DNA from: Marthasterias glacialis
Lineage: Eukaryota; Echinodermata; Asteroidea; Forcipulatida; Asteriidae
Direction: 5' to 3'
Assembly: GCA_911728455.2 (NCBI GenBank)
Contig: OU452223.1
Span: 16,797,802-16,861,801 of the forward strand
DNA: 64,000 nt
Shown: positions 1 to 12,900 of the stretch, piece by piece
How the letters are laid out: each line of letters begins with the position of its first letter
Numbering within the stretch: the stretch's first letter is position 1
Notes under the pieces: generated by a model
Told to the model about the DNA's origin: nothing
The model's database searches: none
What the model saw: the letters and a program-made list of their open reading frames with translations, nothing else
Translations under genes and position numbers: made by a program

Positions 1-1530
1 CCCTTGAGTCTTCGTCTAAAAACATGCTATTGCTGTTGATGATCATCGCAATATGCGGTGTTCTAGCTTTCGGAGGCGAGCCCAGCTCCTCTATCATGGC
101 AAGAGGAATGCTTTCAAGCGCGAGGGCCGTCTTCTTGTCACAACGGTCACTCTGAACGTACATGTATGGATGTGTTTTATTGCCACATGTGCATGTACAG
201 CAATGCTTTTTGCCAGAGCATTCTTGTGCTGGCGGCTTATCCTTAACTTCTGAACTTCCACCACTCTTACTCGAAGATACATCCAGAGTTCCTCTGACAA
301 AATTCTTTGATTCTGAACTCCCGTCTCCAACTGCAGCCTCATTGTTAGTATTCACATCCCCATTGAGATTTGCATTCGAATATTGATTAGAAGAAATTGT
401 CTGAGACTGATAGATGATGGGTGACTCGGAGGGCATGACAGAAGGGTCAGTGTGGTGGGCCTCTGATTCTTCTGGGAGAGGGCCTACTGAGTTACTGTAT
501 TTCAGATCTGCGGTTGATAGCTCTCCATTCCGTTCCTCATACTTCTCACCTTGTAACTGTGTATACTGCCCACATGCCGAAACTAGTGACTCTGGTACCT
601 GCTGTGGAGCAAAGACTGATCTCCCAATATGAGAAAAATTAACAGGTCCCTCAGACGAAACAGTTCTTGACTCCAGTTCTTTCATGTTCTCCAAAGAATT
701 CTTATTTCGTTCGTTCTGGAACGCGAGAGGGATTTCTGCTTCAATATAAAGGTTCATGGGAGCGCTTGAATTTGATATGGTGTCCTTTGCAGGTGGGAGC
801 ACCTCTGGTTCTGACTTACAGCTACAAGGAACTGTTTTTTTACTCATTTTGAATGAATCGGATGTTATCTCACCGGTAGCATTTCCAGCAGGACATCCTA
901 AATTCTTGGTATTGCAGTCACAGCCCGTTTCGTGGACTGGGAGTCGAGGATGATCCATTTCCATACAGGGGGACTCCACTGTGAAGAGAGCAGCAGTTGT
1001 CCCTTGTGGGTTACACATCTCACCATCAAGGGCTGTACCTTTGCTGGCTACATCAACAAGATTCGCTACTTCACCCTTTGAACTCTTCCGCACTTTAGGG
1101 CGTGCTCCTTGCTTTTCAAAGATATTGGAGTTTGAATTCTTGGGCTGTGCACAACTGTCTCGTTTATTGGCATTCTCATCTATTTTGAAATTCACACCAT
1201 TTGGAAGTTGTCCGTTTGTACGGGTGACCCGCGTGGATTCGTTCAGTCCATTAGGAGCTTTTGCTAAAGAGCTGTTCCTCATCATGCCTGCTTTCTCAAG
1301 CGACGAGTCCCGGATGTAGGATATGGCTGTGTCAGCATCCATTTGTGGGACGGACAAAGGACGGCTGTGTGTTGCATGGCTGAAGTCATCCCCGTTCCTG
1401 CGATGTTGTTTCCCACTGAGGCTCTTACGCATCTTGACCAGTAAGCCTATTGGTTCAGGTGCCATGTCCTTTGCGTTCCGTTCAGGCTGTTTACTGGACA
1501 ACATAGTCCAACCAAGACATTCTCTCAACT
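1..1530 (-). CDS. Unidentified protein, partial exon running off the left edge
   Basis: The minus strand is open from about 1530 to the window edge (about 510 codons, no stop). A splice acceptor (ttacacag after a pyrimidine-rich tract) lies at 1531-1532, so the exon probably starts at 1530 with AG|TTG and reads LRECLGWTMLSS. The first ATG in frame is at 1504. An upstream out-of-frame ATG sits in the same exon, so earlier coding exons may exist. The protein is rich in Ser, Asn and Glu and looks largely disordered. It carries three short cysteine clusters (CDCNTK..C, CSCK and CCTCTCG). No domain is recognised and I assign no function. Coding character is supported by length, by absence of stops and by ordinary codon use. 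Confidence 0.75.
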
Positions 1531-1757
1531 CTGTGTAAATCATAAAGAAAGGGTCCTTTAGAACATTGCAAAGTCAAGATCATCATGCAATAAAATCAGA
1601 GTCTTTAGCCTGAATTAAAAAAAAACCGTAGGGAAAGGGTCTCCAAATTTAAAGCATGGTGTCTTGGAGATACCTATAATACACCTATCCCCCTATATTG
1701 TATTACACCAAGGATACAATCTAATGAATGCATCACAGACAAACGGGGCTTGCTAAA

Positions 1758-1758
<1 letters not shown>

Positions 1759-1807
<49 letters not shown>

Positions 1808-1863
1808 CCAACACCAACACCAACACCAACACCAACACCAACACCAACACCAACACCAACACC

Positions 1864-1902
<39 letters not shown>

Positions 1903-1909
1903 AACAACA
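1759..1909. repeat. Compound (AAC)n-(AACACC)n-(AAC)n microsatellite
   Basis: About 15 AAC units are followed by about 10 AACACC units and then about 14 AAC units. It yields long poly-Asn, poly-Cys or poly-Leu readings in several frames, which are translation artefacts of the repeat. It lies in the presumed intron just upstream of the 1-1530 exon. A 13-bp direct duplication (catcttgcaatgt) follows at about 1907-1933. Confidence 0.95.
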
Positions 1910-4450
1910 TCTTGCAATGTCATCTTGCAATGTCAGAGCAGATAATATGAATCTTTTGAAACATGTCATTCTGTGAAGCTTACAGAATAGCAATGTTTCT
2001 AAACCCAAAGGCTTCAATACATATGTACCATTAAAAGTTTGTTTCCAATTTCATATACACTTGTAATTAATCTTCCACTGAGAAATGACCGAATATACTC
2101 TCATATTGTAGGTTTTGGTGTAAAAATGTGTGCATTGGTAACAGCTGAATAATAATTTCAGTGTGACAAATATAATTTAGAATACAGTAACCACAAACAA
2201 GCCTGACTTCATTGCGTCCGGAGTACATGTAGGTTGCAATAAATTCTGCTAAAATGGATTCATTTTGGACGAAATGAAAATGAAACAGAATGCAGCTCAA
2301 CTCCTGATGAGCAAAGTGCAAAGCATCAAACAATAGAGCGTTCTCATTGACGTCAAATTTCCTCCATGCTGGAGTACAGCTACGCACATGGCATGAGCTA
2401 TTTGTACACAGCTCTATGGCAAGATATGCACACGTGTCACCATTCAGCGTTGCGTTTCCTATACGCGTAGAACATGTTCACATTGCGCGCACCTACCGGT
2501 ACTGATTTCTGTGCGTTATGCGCGCGTGCTTGTACTCCAATGTGTCAGCCAATACGTCATACAAGAACGCTCTATTGTGATTCATACCGATGTAGATGCT
2601 GTAGTTCCCGATAGACAACATTTTTACGGACAACTTGGGTTTTGGCCTTGAGCCGCATCACGCGTTCTACAGCTACGCAGCCCAGTGGTTCACTGACCAA
2701 TCACGCACGCAATTTGACCAAATATTGCCAGTAAAGATGGCCGACTTAACACAGGTGATGTCAAGTGGGCACTATCTATTATACACGTGTATACTTTTGT
2801 ACATCAGAAGTCAGTACATACATACATGTACAGTGCAATATGAATCCATGCCTTTTGATTTAACACTAGGTAATCTTAGGTATGTGAACATGGGTTATGT
2901 ACCTATTACCCTTGTTCCATTTTACACACATATGACATGAGGTGACGTACTGATGTACATAATTACCCATTTTCAACTTTGCAAATTATAGGGCCTATTA
3001 CGCTGACGGTGGGCGCACTGCTAGGAGAGCAAGCAAATGATGCTTTGGCACCAACACTACAATTTTAATACATGTATTTCACTATAATTATAATTCTGAG
3101 AAATTACTATGTTAACTCCTTTCCAAAAAGTTCTACTCTTGGTGGAAAATATTCCCAGCGAGTTGACAAACCATTAAACGTATTCAAAGCAGGGGTTGTG
3201 GATTGTAGCATGTGTACAGAAAGTATGTGTGTACACATACACTGTATGTGTAACTGTGCATGGATGTACGCATTCAACACATGAAAAAATTGCAGGCTGG
3301 CTGGCATGTACATGTACTATGTAGTTTATTTTTCATTCAAAACCATTGATTCAATATCAGTAGAAGGGTTATTAAAGAAATAGTAAAACAGCATACATGT
3401 ACATGAAGGTCGTTTCAAACCATCAGCTCAGATTCGTGCCGAAAGCTACACGGTTCCAATTCATGTTGAATTCATAACATTTCAACAGGGTTCAAATCTG
3501 CTCTGCTATCACACTGCCCGATGCGAAATCAGTTATTTTTTGGGGGCTGCACGCGTAATTCTCTAAATGGGTCAAAAGCCCTCAACCCACCCTCCCGAGT
3601 AGGGTTGGTTTCAACACGGATCGAGCGCTCTACACGGGTCAATGCCGGATTGAAATGTAGCGTGGGAAGGTCTGACAAACTTACAAGGGTCTGAAAACTT
3701 AGGCAGGTCCGACTTGTGTCCAACACAGAGATTTTTTTGTGGTGCGGACTTGTGTCACTACTACATTGTGTATTTTTTAATATAGTGTTGGCTACATGCA
3801 TGAATAGAACCCGTCAAACTTGTGCACTGCACTGGTGACCAAACTTCAATATCAGACAGCCCGCCTGATTGCTTTGTTCTTGAAAGGGCAAGGGTACTGT
3901 ACCAAGGCATTTTTTTTTCTGGATTAAACGGCACCTCTGTGAGGAAATTGTAAATTTCTATTGGAACATTTTCAGGGCACCAAGGCCATGACCAGGGGTA
4001 AATGCCTCCATTGTCTCCGTAAGTATCAGGCTGAGCCAGCTCATTTGCTACTGTTACAAGGAAAAAGCATGATCAAGCAAACATTATGACAAGTTACCGG
4101 ACTCTTCATTCATGACAATTTACATAGTAGTTTCATAGAACAAGGAAGGAAATATGCCCATATAATACATCCTCATTGAAAATACGTTTAAATCGCTTGT
4201 TGTGTACACTCTATTATTGGGATCAATCTGGGTTAAAGTGATAACCTCATGTAATTCCTGTTTCACTTTCTCTGGACAAAAGAAACTAGACTAAAGAAGC
4301 TAACGACATGACTAATAATGCAAGTAATAATTAGCAAGGTGCTTGTATCCACCACAGATTGGGGTTTATAGCACTGATATTGGAAATTTTTTTAAGGGCA
4401 GGTAGGCAGAGCTATAAATAATGAGACCTAATTTTATTTACTGTGGTTCA

Positions 4451-4661
4451 TTCTGCAGCCAACATGCCTGAAAACACCGTGGCAAACCCCTTCTCTTAAC
4501 AATAAGTGTACTGGGTTCTTTTACTATGCAATACACAGGACCAACAGCTTTACGCCCATAGGAGGGATGAAGCGGTTATGGTTATCTTGCTCAAGGACAC
4601 AACTGTCAAGACCGGGATTCGAACCCACACTATGCTGATCTGAACACCAGAACTTGAACCA
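4451..4661 (-). repeat. tRNA-Leu-derived SINE, family A copy
   Basis: It carries the family A body (cttaacaataagtgtactgg, ttgctcaaggacaca) and a B-box-like gggattcgaaccc in reverse orientation. The tRNA head is truncated after the caagttctggtg segment. It is homologous to the copies at 6618-6893, 30788-31111 and 45190-45549. Confidence 0.75.
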
Positions 4662-5579
4662 AAATTATCACAGCATGATGGGGATCCAGAGGGACATTAC
4701 ATTTGAAAAATAAATCATTACGTTTTAATTTCTTAACAGTCAAGGAGCTAAGTCCTGGAAACCCTCTAAATAAGGAGTTAGCAGAACAGTCATCACATCT
4801 CAGGTTTGACTGCATCAGATGGTAGATCATACCTAGAGTAGTAGAACACTTCTAGGTAGTATGTGGTCTCAAATTGTGGTGCCAGTCTTGAGAAAAAGAT
4901 GATTTTGGAGAGTCAAAACGTGTGTAAATTGCCCATGCGTTGGTTTGTTTACACAGCTCTACACCGCTCATTCACATACATATGTGTAGTAGCGGATGTG
5001 AGTGGTTTAACTGAACTTAACTGTTTGGTTTACCATAAAAAAATATAAAAAAATTTAAAGGTAAAAATTTTAACTGTAAAAATTCTACATGAACTGAGAC
5101 TTGTAAACTGCACGTACATTCAGTTCAGTACTGTTGTGACAACATACTTCCTTCATGCATCACACCAGTGAATCACAAAACGCAGTAGCTTGGCAAAACA
5201 ACCCTAATTGTCCAAAGTACATGGTCATGATGAATGACTTCCAACAATACAGACTGTGCAATTCGGCAGTACATGTTGGGAGTTTTATGTGTAGGTACAC
5301 TACGTCAGCCCATTGTGTAAACATGGCATAAGGGTAAGACCAATCTGATGATGGTAATGCTAAGTAAATTGGGTATTTCCCTATCTCAGCCCCTTATTCA
5401 AGACTTGTATTGTTGTAATACTCTATGCACACAAAATGTACACTGTTCGTAAAACAGATCCAGCAGTGAACAAATTCACAAGATGACAACTTTTGTATTT
5501 GTTTTTCATAAACGTCTTTTCACTCTTCTGTCTGACCATTCAAAAAGTACATACAGTATCTGTACAGTAAAAATACACA

Positions 5580-5745
5580 CATTTGGGCTCCGAGGCAATT
5601 TTCCAATTTGCAAAGGGAACTTCCAATTTCCATTGAGAAAGGATAAAGTCTATGGGAAACTTTTGAAGGGGTACCAAGGCCAAGACCAGGGCAACAGAGG
5701 CCACGACCTCCATGACCTCTGTGTAATTCCAGATCCAGGTTTGAT
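5580..5745. repeat. Fragment of a dispersed interspersed repeat
   Basis: A stretch reading tatgggaaacttttgaaggg followed by gtaccaaggccaagaccagg resembles pieces at about 3890-3990 (gggcaccaaggccatgacca) and 8998-9045 (aaaagtttcccatggg). It looks like a dispersed repeat; its class could not be assigned. Confidence 0.4.
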
Positions 5746-6617
5746 GTAACATGTATGGATATTGGATAATTAGACCACCAGACTTTTGAGGCTATTGGCT
5801 AAATGCTCAAATTACATGTACATGTAAGACTCCATGGACTCACGCCAGTGGTTCAGTGGGTGAGCCTTGCATACACTTTACAGGTATGTGTACATCTACA
5901 AAGTTTAAAGCGCCAGCTCAACATTGGTAAGAAGAAAAACACAAATGTTCACAGATTTACATATACCTTACATGGTATAAAGATTTAATGATGGTAGATA
6001 ACTTTCCTTGAAATATTGCTTCCTGAAGTGTTATCGTTTTTAAATAATAATTAAAATAAGATCCAAAATTAGTTTTCGTCTCAGTGAGACAAACACCCTG
6101 CCTATAGGAATGTGTACAAAAATGCTGAATGCATTTTTACCATTTTCCCGCAAATGAAACAAAGAAATGAGCGGACATTTTCACAGGTTGGTTTTATTAC
6201 AAATATCTTGATTTGTGCAAAGATTGGAAGCATTTACAGTCAGTTTACCAGTGTTGAGCTAGGGCTTTAAAGACATTTAAAATGTTTTCAATTCTTACAT
6301 TTAAAATGTATTTAGTTAACAGAAACTACATGAGCATGTTACATAAAAATGCATGGTTATTTCATTGTACAATCTATTAAATTGAGCAATATGCTAGTCA
6401 GGCATGCTACTCATCAACCTAAAACAGAAGAAAATTATGACAAGCTCAAACTATTTTGAGCGCGCATTGCTAAATGTAAAGCCAATAGATACATTGGTTT
6501 TTGGTTCCTGTGCCCACTTTAGGGCCCTGAACATTAACACTGGCATCTTAATAGTTTTGCTGTGTTGGGGTTATAAATGGTTACTCTATACATTAGGAAT
6601 GAACAATAGGAGAAACT

Positions 6618-6893
6618 GTAGCCCAATCTGCAGCCAATCATACCAGAAAACACCAAGGCAAACCCCTTCTCTTAATGATAAGTGTACTGGGTTCTTTTAC
6701 GTGCGTTACACAACACACGGAACCTACAACTTTACATCCAATCCCAAGGACTAACTTACCAAGGACGAGGCAATAATGGTTAAGTGGTCTTGCTTAAGGA
6801 CGTAAGTGTCAGGACTGGGACTCGAACCCACACTCTGCTGATCAGAAACACCAGAGCTTGAGCCCAGTGCACTTGACCGCTCGGCCACGACAC
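6618..6893 (-). repeat. tRNA-Leu-derived SINE, family A copy (near complete)
   Basis: Read on the minus strand it starts gtgtcgtggccgagcggtca, contains a ctcaagc anticodon-loop-like segment (CAA, leucine type) and a B box gggttcgagtccc, and continues into the shared tail with tccttaagcaagacc. The body ends near 6618. It is tRNA-derived but not a tRNA gene, because the same non-tRNA tail follows every copy. Confidence 0.85.
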
Positions 6894-7067
6894 ACCACTG
6901 AATAATAGACATGAATAATAAACATTGGGACAAAAGACAGCATTTTGTTCAAATTTATTGTAAAGAATTTCAATATAAAACTCAGAAGCTTAATCCCAAA
7001 TGTTTTCACCAAAATGCTGAGAATGCAAACAACATTCTTTAATGTCCATGTACATACGTGTACATCA

Positions 7068-8165
7068 CTGTAAATGAAAGTAAAAATAGAAAAATTAGAC
7101 GAAAATAAAGCTAAAACAAACATTCAACTTTGTTTTTGCTAAAAACAATAAAGAGGAAACTGCATAGCACACAAAACATGTAAACCGTTACATGGTGCTA
7201 TGTAAATAAATGGGTCCTATTTTATATTGTGAACATACAGTGCAGCTCTGCATATCTTGAGCCTTGTAGAAAAATAATTAGCACTTGAGAGGCCCTTCGG
7301 GTGTGATAAAGCGCTATATATAAGAACTCTTTATTATTATAATGATTATGAAAAAATTTCATATTTGCATCTGAACCAACTCCCAATGGTTGGAAACCTG
7401 GGCCCAATTTCATGGCTCTGCTTACCGTAAGCAAAAAATCGGCGCTTGCGGAAGCAGAAAATTCCGCGCTTACTTAAGCGTATTTCACGGGTTAGCAAGG
7501 AATTTTTGCTTGTGCGCGTGCGTAGTTCACGTAACTAAGGATTCCGTGCTTACACAGTAAGCGCAGAAATTCGGCGCTAACCTCGTAAGCGGCGAATGGT
7601 CTTCGTAAGCTCAGAATGACGCAGTAAGCAGAGCCATGAAATTGGGCCCTGGTAATGGCCAGTAAATGTAACTGATCCCTGGCTGCCATGCACATGTACA
7701 TTCATCACCTTCATAGGCTGGTCGAGTTTCAGCTGAACAACTTCAGCAACAGGAGTTTCAGCAACTCATTTTTGATGCACGTGTCAATACAAGTAAGTGC
7801 AATAACTTGGTTTTGGGGGGACCAGCAGGATTTAAAAAAATAACAATAATAAATTCACAGAAATCCGTCATGTCAGTGGAGAAGTTGAATGCTTCGTTAA
7901 ACAAGTTTCTCCTATTGTTCATTCCTACTGTACAGAGTATCTAGATAATCTCAACACAGCAAAACTTATATAAGTAGGCCTACATCCAGCGTTTATGTAC
8001 ATATGATATATTGTAAATGAAAGTAAATTAGACGAAAGTAGCTAAATTGTAAATGAAAGTAAATTAGACAAAAGTAGCTCAAACATAATGAAGTAAAAGA
8101 CAGACATTCAAATTTGTTTTTGCTAAAAACAAAAAGAGGAAACTGCCAAACACACAAAACTTTGT
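7068..8165. repeat. Local direct duplication (7068-7177 and 8011-8162)
   Basis: The segment with tgtaaatgaaagtaaa, tttgtttttgctaaaaacaa and agaggaaactgc appears at 7068-7177 and again at 8045-8162. A further tandem copy of its first 36 bp lies at 8011-8046. The two blocks are about 85-90% alike. The coordinates given span both. Confidence 0.65.
7401..7648. mobile_element. 248-bp MITE with GGCCCAATTTCAT termini
   Basis: Near-perfect terminal inverted repeats of about 26 bp (ggcccaatttcatggctctg at the left end, its inverse at the right) flank a body rich in gcttac and gtaagc motifs. The flanks show a 3-bp duplication, ctg, at 7398-7400 and 7649-7651. The GGCCC ends and 3-bp target duplication fit a PIF/Harbinger-type non-autonomous element. 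No transposase is present. Confidence 0.8.
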
Positions 8166-9494
8166 GCAGTAATTTTGGCTTCCCATGGTACTAAAAAAGA
8201 AAAAAAAATTTTTTTTAAAGTGTTTTCCAAACTTGAAATCACCTTATCCGAAGTCAAAACCTACCGAGAATATTTCACCAACATATCCTCACTGTACATG
8301 AATGATTCAGTGTACCAAATATAAAAACAAGTTTAGAAAAGTTTAGACATTCATAAAAAAATAAAGCGATATATGTACATGTAGAGGTATCACTATCAGT
8401 CGATTAAATGTTGTAAATTTATAAGCCGATTGTCTAGCTTTACATGCGAGCCACATGCGTGTGTAAGTGCATGTGAACTTTATCTAAGAAAACAAAACTT
8501 TGTTCTGGAATGAAAATGTGTTAATATTAAAGTAAAGGGTAGTAGGCCAATGTAATTACTTTTAAGTGGTCAGTCAGAGATTGATGATCACAATGAAGTA
8601 AGGAGCAAAAAAAAAAAAAAAATCACTATTTTTTTAGCTTTACCCGAACACCTGAATCTGAATTATATAGTCCGCAAAGCATCATAATGGAAACACACCA
8701 CCAACTAGTTTAAAGAAGGCATTGAAGAAATTTCCGTTTTAGAAATATTTTACACATATAACCAAAACACACTGTGCAAGATTAAAAAAGGGTCAATCTG
8801 ACAAGTGATAACTTTGCTTTTTTCATTGTAACAATATAAAAGTTGAAATACTTTTGAAGAACGAACCAGGTGACATTTACATTATTATTGGTCTGGAAAA
8901 AAATACGTGAAAACATTTGGTAAGAATAGGGTGTCGTTGTCATGAATCTGGCATCACCTTCGAACTTGTTATTATCAGTCCTGGAAATAAATGTAGGCCA
9001 CTGGTCAAAAGTTTCCCATGGGCATAGACTTCAAGATTGTCCAATGAAATTGCCATCTTTATAAGTCTATCAGATAATGCAAAATGTTTGTGCTGTGTTT
9101 TGATTCAATTGAAAAGCATTAAACTTAATAAACAATTTCAAGCTAAATTAAATTAACATTATTTTTCCAATTCTAAACCTGTGCCATGGAAAAGAGAAAT
9201 AAGAATATAATTAAATTAGCAATTACGTCAATTTATTTGGCTGTGTTGAACTTTAAAGATACATGACTTTATCATAAAGCGAATGATTTTGTATCAATAA
9301 TGTATCAATCATTGACATTGTCATGATTGTATTTGTATTGCAACTGCAACAATTTTTGACACTTGCCGAAAAATGCAAATTTTAACAGGTCAATAGTCAA
9401 AATGAAAATGACATTTCATCCAACACATACGCCGTCCAAAAAAGTAAAATGTGTTTGCAGCTGTTGGAAATATAGTTAAACATTTCATACTTAC

Positions 9495-9620
9495 AGACGA
9501 AGAAGAAAAGTGGAATTAATCACAATCTCTATGCACTTCCGCCATGGCTGCACAGCAATCTGTGTGTGCGTTGACCTGTTCTAACTCCGGCACTGCACGC
9601 ACTGACTGCACTGCTTGCTT
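9495..9620 (-). other. Candidate 5' non-coding exon of the unidentified minus-strand gene
   Basis: On the minus strand a strong donor (cgtct|gtaagtatg) ends a candidate exon at 9495. The only ATG seen in it (9545, atggcggaagtgc) meets a stop after nine codons, so the exon would be untranslated or carry a short upstream ORF. The start is not defined by the sequence. Its link to the 1-1530 exon is inference from strand and position. Confidence 0.4.
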
Positions 9621-9975
9621 TACTTGCTGTTCATCAACTAACTACGTAGAACTTTGTAGATTTAGTCAGATACCCCAACATATTGGTGCAAAATTACGTA
9701 CAAAGATACGTTAGGACAATGGGTACACTTACACCCACAAACCAATGCGAAGCATCAATCATCAATCATGAGAGAATCAAGAGAGGGCGCTAGAAAAGTC
9801 GTACGTGGAATCGATGCGAATGTCAACATAACACATCATCATCACACTCTGATGTCACACTACCCCCCTGTATAAACTTAGTGTCGAGTTTAGAACTTTT
9901 TTGTACAAAACTTTTACTTTCAGTCTTTTTAAAAGTTTTTAGCAAGTTTCGTACTTTTGTGCTGACAACGGAAAG
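9621..9975 (+). promoter_or_regulatory. Presumed bidirectional promoter and GMPPA 5' UTR
   Basis: This interval separates the minus-strand donor exon and the GMPPA start codon at 9976. A TATAAA sequence at 9871-9876 is about 100 bp upstream of the GMPPA ATG and could place transcription start near 9900. No CpG-rich island is evident. The bidirectional use is inference from the head-to-head arrangement. Confidence 0.45.
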
Positions 9976-12900
9976 ATGTTGTACAAAGCAGTTATTCTCA
10001 TTGGAGGGCCACAGAAAGGTAAGCTGTATCTGTACTGCTTTTTTAATTCAGACATTTTAAGTTGTTTCTGATTCTTTGCCTTTTTTAATAATATTGACAT
10101 GAATGAATGAGTTATGACTATATGAGTGAAAAGAGTAGACTGAAGTTAAGATAGATTAAGATAGCCCTGTCATTCTCAGCTCAGACTCTGGCTGGTTGCG
10201 GTAATCAAAGCCTTCGATCCCCTACCCTAGTAAATAAGCATTGTTTGTCAGTTGTCGGCTTTTTGTGCAACCCTGTGTGTGTGCGTGGTGTTTGTTTCGA
10301 CCAGCATGACCAGAGAGTAAGTTGCTGAAGTTTTTTGCTGATTTCTGTTTCCAGGCTAATTTTGTTAATGTTACTTTTGCAAATAATGTGTGCTCAAAAC
10401 ATTTTAAAGATTTAAGAACCAGCTGGTCTGCAAGTGGACACGAACAGAGTTTCACTAAGCTAATTTAATCGGGTAAAACTAGACCCAGTAAACAGTAACT
10501 GGGGCGCTATACTCCTTTTTTGTGATTTTGACATTATCGGTCGTACTAGCACGACCGATAATGTCAAAATCACAAAAAAAGGAGTACAGCTCCCCAGTTA
10601 CTGGGTCTAAGGTAAAATAATTAACTAACTTTGTTAACAAACTTTGCGCAATGTAGCGACCCCTTGATTATACCCAGGATGTCAGTGGCAGTAACGACAA
10701 AGAGTAACGTCCTATCAGGGCTAGGAATACAAGTACCGGTAGTATTTGATAGGCCGAACAAGCATAGACAAGGAAAGTTCATCCTGCAGCAGACCAAATA
10801 ATTTGAAAGGCCTAATTCTTATGGTCAGCCACACATGACTGCAGTCATGGTATAAACAAGAAAAGATTGTTTATCGACTGGGTATCCAATTTTTTTATTT
10901 TTCATTATCTTTTTTCAGGCACTCGATTTCGCCCTTTGTCATTGGAATTCCCGAAGCCACTGTTTCCAGTTGCCGGTTTTCCTATCATTCATCATCACAT
11001 CGAAGCTTGCAGTAAGGTATGACCAGTAAGAAAAGTCACCACACATTGTATGCCTGGTGAAAAACATCTCTGAAACTGACAAATGTTTTATTTACTTGCC
11101 TGGCGATGATCAAGAAAAACTTACTTTCCAGGAGTGTAGAGTTTTGTGGCCGAACTGTCTAGTATGCCGAACTTAAGTTCTGTAGTTTATAGAATGTGGG
11201 TGCAAATCCCAGCTTGGCCAGTCATGACACTTGTGTTTTCGAGCAAGAAACTTTACCATAATTGCTCTGTCCTTTGGATGGGACGTTAAGACGTTGGTCC
11301 CGTGTACTAGGAAGGGCAGTGCACGTTAAAGAACCCTGAACACTTATCGTGAAAGAGTAGGGGTTTACCCCGGTGTTTCTGGTTCAGATAGCAAGCACCC
11401 TTGTCTACAGGTTTCCTCAGGCTTCTTAGCCACAGTGATTAAGGTTGCTTTTGAGGCATCCTTGGTTTATGAGAAGTCGTCAGTAACTGCACTTTTTTTG
11501 GTTGATTATTAGGTAAAAGATCTGCTTGAGATATTAGTGATTGGATTCTACCAGCCGAGTGAAGCGCTTAACCGATTCCTAACTGCATCACAGAGAGAGT
11601 TCAATGTCAACATCAGGTTTGTACCATCCTCAGTCCTCAATCAGCAATACAGCCGCTCTGTTAATCCGATGAAGTAGTGCAGGATTAATAGACTGTGGAA
11701 GTCTCGTTCATTTTCATACATAGGGACCTGCTTAAGTGTGTGATTTTGCTTCCTTAACTCGTTAAAGCAATGTATGTGGGAATCCAAAAATCCCCAAAAT
11801 GTTTGAATACGTGTAAAATCTGAGTCTATGATGAAAGTAAGGCCATGTTCGAAATGATGGCAGAACGCCAAAAAGTCCTATTCCCAATGTTGTTGTTTCA
11901 GCCAATGGCCATAGCCAAAACTGAAGTCGCTTGATTTGGACAAGGTGTATCACTCATAGCAGATATACCTTGTTCCAACAATAGTACAGTCGACTCTCGT
12001 TAATACGAGCTCGGATGTTACGAGGTTCCGGTTTATACGAGGTATTTTGCCGGTCCCGAACTACCCCGAACGCGTTTAATGCATTTAAATACGGATGATA
12101 CGAGCACGGTCATAACGAGAACACGGTTAATACGAGGTATTCTTGCGGCACCGTAACGAGCAAATGTATTGTTTGTTTACTTTTATAGCAAGTTTGGGGA
12201 ATGAATTGTTGGGCATCGATAGTTTACCTTCATTGAGGTGAAAAATTGACTTCCCAGCCTTTCAAAACATGCGCTATTGCCCGAATAATGCCAGTCCATA
12301 TGTGTTTTATAACACACCTCAATCCAAAATGTCGGTTAGAAGAGTAAATCGCAGTTTCTTGGCCGGAGATTCCTCTCCATCCGCAGACGCCGTCGTTTTC
12401 TTGAGGGCGCTCTTTACCAGTCAATAGTTTTTGGGTTTTTGAAACTATTTCCCGCTTTGTGAACTATTTCCCCCAAATGAAGCGCGTGCGGTGCGTGTGG
12501 TGCAGATTTCATGCACTAGGCTATATTAGTTCACCCCACGCGACCGTGTTTCAGCCAATCAGGATAAAGAACCAGGGAGAGGTGTGTTATAATTTTTTTT
12601 AACTTCATTAAATTAATAAATCTAGATGTTGTGCATGCCCTCTATACTGGCAATAGACAAAAACTTTGTATCGATTCCACATGATATGTGTTTACAGCAA
12701 ATCATAATTTGATCGACCAATGGGAAAGCTGAATAATGCAAAACAAACATGAAATACCTGAGGATGAAACAAATTAATAGCATCACAGCTGACTTGCACA
12801 GAATAATAGATAATGCACTCGGTGTTCTCCAAGTTGCATTATGAAGTATAAGAACGAAGTCGATATGGGAAGAATTTTGATAAAACCATAGCATTAGCAC

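Larger units (their letters stand above)
6553..7966. repeat. Inverted-repeat pair (64-bp arms) bounding 1.4 kb
   Basis: The arm at 6553-6616 (agttttgctgtgttg ... aatgaacaataggagaaact) recurs inverted at 7904-7966 with about 80-85% identity. The enclosed segment holds a SINE, a MITE and AT-rich sequence. It may be the ends of an old non-autonomous DNA transposon or two inverted copies of one repeat; no target-site duplication was identified. Confidence 0.6.
1531..9493 (-). other. Probable intron(s) of the unidentified minus-strand gene
   Basis: No further coding exon could be supported between the acceptor at 1531-1532 and the donor at 9493-9494. The stretch contains a trinucleotide microsatellite, tRNA-derived SINEs, a Harbinger-like MITE, a local duplication and an inverted repeat, listed separately. 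Many short tacatgta motifs are present. Small exons could be hidden here; the assignment as intron rests on the two splice sites only. Confidence 0.45.

Noticed and set aside
1674-2017. Open frames rich in Asn, Cys, Leu or Val around 1750-1950
   Set aside because: They are translations of the AAC/AACACC microsatellite in different frames.
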